Positions 59,066 to 64,000 of a stretch of 64,000 nt of DNA are shown one piece after another; position 1 is the first letter of the stretch; each line of letters opens with the position of its first letter. Below the pieces are notes generated by a model. The model searched no databases. It was not told the origin of the DNA and saw nothing but the letters and a program-made list of their open reading frames with translations. This DNA is from Ashinkailepas kermadecensis (lineage: Eukaryota > Arthropoda > Thecostraca > Neolepadidae): positions 300,325-364,324 of the forward strand of contig JAOTOM010004612.1 of assembly GCA_034440615.1 (NCBI GenBank), in the 5' to 3' direction. Made by a program: the position numbers and the translations under genes.

Positions 59066-59584
59066 GTGAACTCGACTAGTGGCCAATCCAAGTGAGGACA
59101 AAAGTAATAGTTTTCCCCCAGATAGAACTTGCTATACTATGCATAACTATATCTTTCTCCTTTCAAATATATATTTGTACTCAATGAGCCAAATGACCGC
59201 ATACCAGGGATAAAAAATGCTGACAAAGCCTACCCTTTATCATGCAAGTGGCATTGACTAGTAAAAACCATTCACTGGATATAAAAAGGTTACCAAGCAG
59301 CAAACCACCATGAGCTTATACCTCTGAGATCCGGAGAAATTCAGGATCTAGAATGACACACCTGTCACTGTCTGCTGCACAAGGTTGCTGTGTCCTTACA
59401 GGCAATATTTTTTGCCAGCTCTCTGGTGTTAACTAGCTGATACCAGCATCTTGCCAACCATTCTGCACACAACAACCATTCACATCACCATTTCGCAACA
59501 CAGATATATGAGGATCATATGTAGGTATCAAAGGTGAAATCCAAGGTCATTTAGAAAGCATAAAAATCTGCCAGACAGCTAATG

Positions 59585-60015
59585 GGTCCCAAAAAATCGT
59601 GCCGGGCCCCGAAATAAAATCACAGTTTTACCCCAAACGTCACATCGGAACTTTAAAAAATAAGGCCAGTGTCTCGAAAAATTAAGCCGGTAACCAGAAA
59701 AAACAACCAGGTCCCGGAACATTGCTCTGGGGAAACAACAATCGCACCAGACGTTCCCAAACTCGAATAGGACCTAGAAAAAGCGTCCCGAAGACGCAAA
59801 AAATCATACCTGGCCCAACAATTGTGCCGGGGTTAAATAATATCGCGCGAGTGGCTGACAAATTAAACCGGGACACCGAAATATCACATCTGGACCAGAA
59901 AAAGCGATCGATGCTACGTAAGCTTCATAAGCTGTCCCGAAAATCGCGTCAGGCAAATAAAATTCGCGTTGGGCCCCCACAACCCGCCACCGGGCCTCGA
60001 AAAGAGCCGTCGAAA
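59585..60015. repeat. degenerate ~20-22-bp array
   Basis: Diverged units of roughly CCGGGCCCCGAAAAAAATCG, e.g. at 59600, 59780, 59870 and 59985. No two units are identical. Frames through it are not genes. Confidence 0.5.
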
Positions 60016-60059
60016 GAATGCTGGGGTATAGAATAGGTCGGGATGAAGACGAGGGAGTG

Positions 60060-61900
60060 AGCTTATTTAAGGTGTTCACACTAAGCTTCGCAACCCAAAG
60101 CTAGGAGGAATTGATTGACTGGAATAGCGAAGTCATCAGCGAGCCGCCACTGACAAGACACCTGTGATAAAGTGATGCAATGCACAGCATTCAGTCTGCA
60201 CAGAAAATGCGATTGTTCCCGTTCACACGCAAGCTGTTGAACGAGACGCAACAGTCGTCACCGAGGTCACCAACTCTGTTGTCGGAGAAAGAGCGTCACA
60301 CCTGGCTTCATCCGCGCCAGGCAGAGGCACCGTCGCCCAGAGCACTAGAGAATGCTGAGCGCGCCACCTACCAGTTTGTGCATGGAAAAATTGCTACGTC
60401 TCCTCACCTGGGCCTCCATTCCCTCGAACCCACCTCGCAGATATAAAAACTCCAACTATGATAACTATGATAACTATGATAACTATGATTACTAACCAAC
60501 TACTTCAAATATTCTATGAAGTCTAAACATAGCCTAGTGCTGACTCAAGGAAAAGAATGGGCTGTTGCGCAATAATATTCGATTGCAAAATAATTGGAAG
60601 ATATTTCATGGCTAAATTTGAGATCGGAAATTTGAAGCACTGAACAGAATAAAATATATAATATATTATCAATGGCTGTTCATGTATAAATTTTCCCGTC
60701 ATTTACATTGTTCAGGGTGATTTAGAAACGATGGTGTTCTCCAAGTGAACATTAAGTTTTCACCCATGGTGTTATGATTATGTACCCATTTTCAAAAATA
60801 GTAGTCGATATCCCGAGACGTTAAAAATGGAGAGTAAGTTGGTCTCCTCCAAATCGACTTATCCCCAGCCCTTGACGAAATTCCTAGATACGCCAATGTA
60901 TGTGGATTGGTGTTTAAGGAATGTATTCTTCCTACTATCCTTACTGAATTATCTTCTAGTTCCGTGGAATGCCCCTCCCAGGATCATCTCTAAAATGGTA
61001 TATGCTCAGCCACCCCCGGCTAGATCACTCACCTTCGATGAACTTGTTATTTCCTGCAAAATTATAGGAGGATCCCTTGACTTGTGGCTGGCCACGTAAT
61101 TGCGAATGGACTTCTCCCACCCCAGGTCGAAATTGTCTCCTCAGGTCGAAATGTTGGTTTCGGCTTCGGCTTCGGTTTCGTGGAATTCATCCTATAAAAT
61201 CTTTGGCTTCATGACATTATTGTGGCTCCGGCTCCGGCTTCCAAGCCAACAGCCCGGGTCCGCCCCATGTTTGATCCGTGCACCTGAGATACAGTTAGAT
61301 TTTCGAATTCTGGGCTCGATTGAACCTTGACGTCGAAAAATGGAGTGGGACCTCAACTCGAACAGCAGGTACGCAACAAATCTGTACATGCTGGCTGGCG
61401 GCCAGGCACGAGGCGCGGAGGCGCCCGGCTCACGCCGGATCACGTGATCGGCGCCCGGATCACGCCGGATAGACAGTCTGTCGCTCTCCACAGAGCTTCA
61501 GCTACTGCGATACAGCGGGGTCCGAACCACAGCGGTGTCCGTACGTCAGCCAACGTGCATTTATTTATGGACAGTGTACCTCAGAAGTCTGAAGTCCGGG
61601 CTTCCACCAGATAAGGCGCTAATCATGGGGTACTTTTCTGAAAACGTTTCCTGTGTGGCTCAAGGTGTCGTGCAGGGACATCACTGCAACTGCACTGGGA
61701 GAATGACGGCCGGCCGTTCACCTGTTTGTCGTTTATACCGCAGCTTTCTATTGAGCAGCTACTGCCAAATGTTACTGTAGTTTTAGCGACAACACCTGAC
61801 GTAGGTGAACTCAGACCTTTATGCACCAATGGCGCAACCAGTTCTTTGACAGGGTCCGCCCAGAAAACAACTCAATGTACACGGAGCTCTCTCGGCGAGC
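60060..61900. other. unassigned DNA, no gene recognised
   Basis: Contains a small 12-bp repeat (AACTATGATAAC, 60450-60490) and short CTTCGG/CTCCGG runs near 61160-61240. Short frames lack known domains. Confidence 0.4.
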
Positions 61901-62180
61901 TTCGCGCGCAGAAAAAGCTGGCACGTTTTCCCTTCACCAATCGAGTTCATTTGGATGACACGAAAAAGGCATCGACCGAACAGCTACTACCACAATCACC
62001 AAGCGCTTCTGGTCGGCTGTCAAAACAGTGAAACGTCCAAGAAGCTATTACTCGTTCAGACTGAGAAACCCGACAAGTGTGGCGGTCTACGATACCTCGG
62101 GTGGCACGTCGTACAAGATGGTGAGCACTTTCCAAAGTTGAAAATAGACGTTAGGGAGAAAGTGTGCGAAAGTGTAGCAT
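61900..62180 (+). other. possible retroelement scrap next to the satellite
   Basis: A 75-codon plus frame has RYLGWHVVQDGEHFPKLKID, loosely like the YLG-V--DG segment after the RT palm of LINEs. No catalytic motif is visible, so the assignment is weak. Confidence 0.2.
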
Positions 62181-64000
62181 GATTTCATCAAGCTAATGTT
62201 GGCATGCAGCTAATGTTGGCATGCAGCTAATGTTGGCATGCAGCTAATGTTGGCATCCAGCTAATGTTGGCATGCAGCTAATGTTGGCATCCAGCTAATG
62301 TTGGCATCCAGCTAATGTAGGCATGCAGCTAATGTTGGCATCCAGCTAATGTTGGCATCCAGCTAATGTTGGCATCCAGCTAATGTTGGCATTCAGCTAA
62401 TGTAGGCATGCAGCTAATGTTGGCATCCAGCTAATGTTGGCATCCAGCTAATGTAGGCATGCAGCTAATGTTGGCATCCAGCTAATGTTGGCATGCAGCT
62501 AATGTTGGCATCCAGCTAATGTTGGCATCCAGCTAATGTTGGCATCCAGCTAATGTTGGCATCCAGCTAATGTTGGCATCCAGCTAATGTTGGCATCCAG
62601 CTAATGTTGGCATCCAGCTAATGTTGGCATCCAGCTAATGTTGGCCCAGCGCTAATGTTGGCATCCAGCTAATGTTGGCATCCAGCTAATGTTGGCATCC
62701 AGCTAATGTTGGCATCCAGCTAATGTTGGCATCCAGCTAATGTTGGCATCCAGCTAATGTTGGCATCCAGCTAATGTTGGCATCCAGCTAATGTTGGCAT
62801 CCAGCTAATGTTGGCATCCAGCTAATGTTGGCATCCAGCTAATGTTGGCATCCAGCTAATGTTGGCATCCAGCTAATGTTGGCATCCAGCTAATGTTGGC
62901 ATCCAGCTAATGTTGGCATCCAGCTAATGTTGGCATTGGCATCCAGCTAATGTTGGCATCCAGCATGTGGCCAGCTAATGTTGGCATCCAGCTAATGTTG
63001 GCATCCAGCTAATGTTGGCATCCAGCTAATGTTGGCATCCAGCTAATGTTGGCATCCAGCTAATGTTGGCATGCAGCTAATGTTGGCATCCAGCTAATTT
63101 GGCATCCAGCTAATGTAGGCATGCAGCTAATGTTGGCATCCAGCTAATGTTGGCATCCAGCTAATGTTGGCATCCAGCTAATGTTGGCATCCAGCTAATG
63201 TTGGCATCCAGCTAATGTTGGCATCCAGCTAATGTTGGCATCCAGCTAATGTTGGCATGCAGCTAATGTTGGCATCCAGCTAATGTTGGCATCCAGCTAC
63301 TGTTGGCATCCAGCTAATGTTGGCATCCAGCTAATGTTGGCATCCAGCTAATGTTGGCATGCAGCTAATGTTGGCATCCAGCTAATGTTGGCATCAGCAT
63401 GTTGGCATCCAGCTAATGTTGGCATCCAGCTAATGTAGGCATCCAGCTAATGTTGGCATCCAGCTAATGTTGGCATCCAGCTAATGTAGGCATCCAGCTA
63501 ATGTTGGCATCCAGCTAATGTTGGCATCCAGCTAATGTTGGCATGCAGCTAATGTTGGCATCCAGCTAATGTTGGCATCCAGCTAATGTTGGCATCCAGC
63601 TAATGTTGGCATCCAGCTAATGTAGGCCCCGCTAATGTTGGCATCCAGCTAATGTTGGCATCCAGCTAATGTTGGCATCCAGCTAATGTTGGCATGCAGC
63701 TAATGTTGGCATCCAGCTAATGTTGGCATCCAGCTAATGTTGGCATCCAGCTAATGTTGGCATGCAGCTAATGTTGGCATGCAGCTAATGTTGGCATCCA
63801 GCTAATGTTGGCATCCAGCTAATGTTGGCATCCAGCTAATGTTGGCATCCAGCTAATGTTGGCATCCAGCTAATGTTGGCATCCAGCTAATGTTGGCATG
63901 CAGCTAATGTTGGCATCCAGCTAATGTTGGCATCCAGCTAATGTTGGCATCCAGCTAATGTTGGCATCCAGCCAATGTTGGCATCCAGCCCACGTTGGCA
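62172..64000. repeat. 17-bp satellite, >100 copies, continues past window
   Basis: Unit AGCTAATGTTGGCATCC. Two common variants are GCATG for GCATC and TGTAGG for TGTTGG. A few units are damaged (62641, 62936, 62960, 63100, 63395, 63627). The last two units diverge (CAGCCAATG, CAGCCCACG), so the array may be ending near 64000. Confidence 0.97.

Noticed and set aside
62172..64000. CRISPR-like regular repeat array
   Set aside because: Contiguous 17-bp units without unique spacers, in animal DNA.

Overview
This is metazoan nuclear DNA. It has split genes with GT-AG introns, many non-LTR retrotransposon remains, tRNA-derived SINEs, DNA-transposon ends, and an exceptional load of micro-, mini- and satellite repeats. 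Short interstitial TTAGG runs (about 30.3 and 30.67 kb) and I-clade LINEs with RNase H domains make an arthropod the best guess (perhaps a chelicerate or crustacean), but the sequence does not settle this.

Only two host genes are recognised. (1) ATAD5/Elg1, the large subunit of the RFC-like complex that unloads PCNA, lies on the minus strand from 28088 to 20750 in three coding exons. Both splice junctions can be checked by phase and by conserved peptide. Two small indels, a G10 run in exon 1 and a 43-bp unit in a 45-bp coding minisatellite in exon 2, break the frame as given. (2) An Msx/Msxlx-like homeobox gene lies on the plus strand. Its homeodomain is split at residues 44/45 by a roughly 10.1-kb intron (exons 7047-7213 and 17314-17502); its 5' end was not found.

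Layout: 1-2110 CR1-like LINE with a repeated 3'UTR; 2.1-6.9 kb mixed DNA with a fold-back repeat, an I-like LINE scrap, a CpG-rich block and palindromes; 6.9-17.5 kb the homeobox gene, whose intron holds a hAT-like element, G-rich 30-bp repeats, a degenerate ~20-bp array, a 47-bp satellite and a decayed Tx1/L1-like LINE; 17.5-20.2 kb a run of minisatellites; 20.3-28.1 kb ATAD5, its introns mostly minisatellite; 28.1-32.8 kb AT-rich DNA with TTAGG runs and ~280-bp diverged repeats; 33.0-35.2 kb and 38.8-40.3 kb I-clade LINEs; 36.1-36.6 kb a Gypsy-type gag scrap; 43.4-44.2 kb a 54-bp satellite; 47.1-50.3 kb a 1.5-kb tandem duplication carrying a SINE; 50.7-51.15 kb a compound GA/TA/GA microsatellite; 51.7-53.3 kb head-to-head ~17-20-bp arrays split by a SINE; 53.58-56.17 kb a hAT-like non-autonomous transposon with an exact 8-bp target duplication; 57.1-57.4 kb a Penelope-like RT scrap; 58-59 kb 33-bp to 47-bp repeats; 62.2 kb to the end a 17-bp satellite.

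The two genes do not form a pathway with each other. The window is mainly a record of repeat expansion and nested transposon insertion around, and in ATAD5 inside, protein-coding DNA. Most long open frames here are created by tandem repeats and are not genes.
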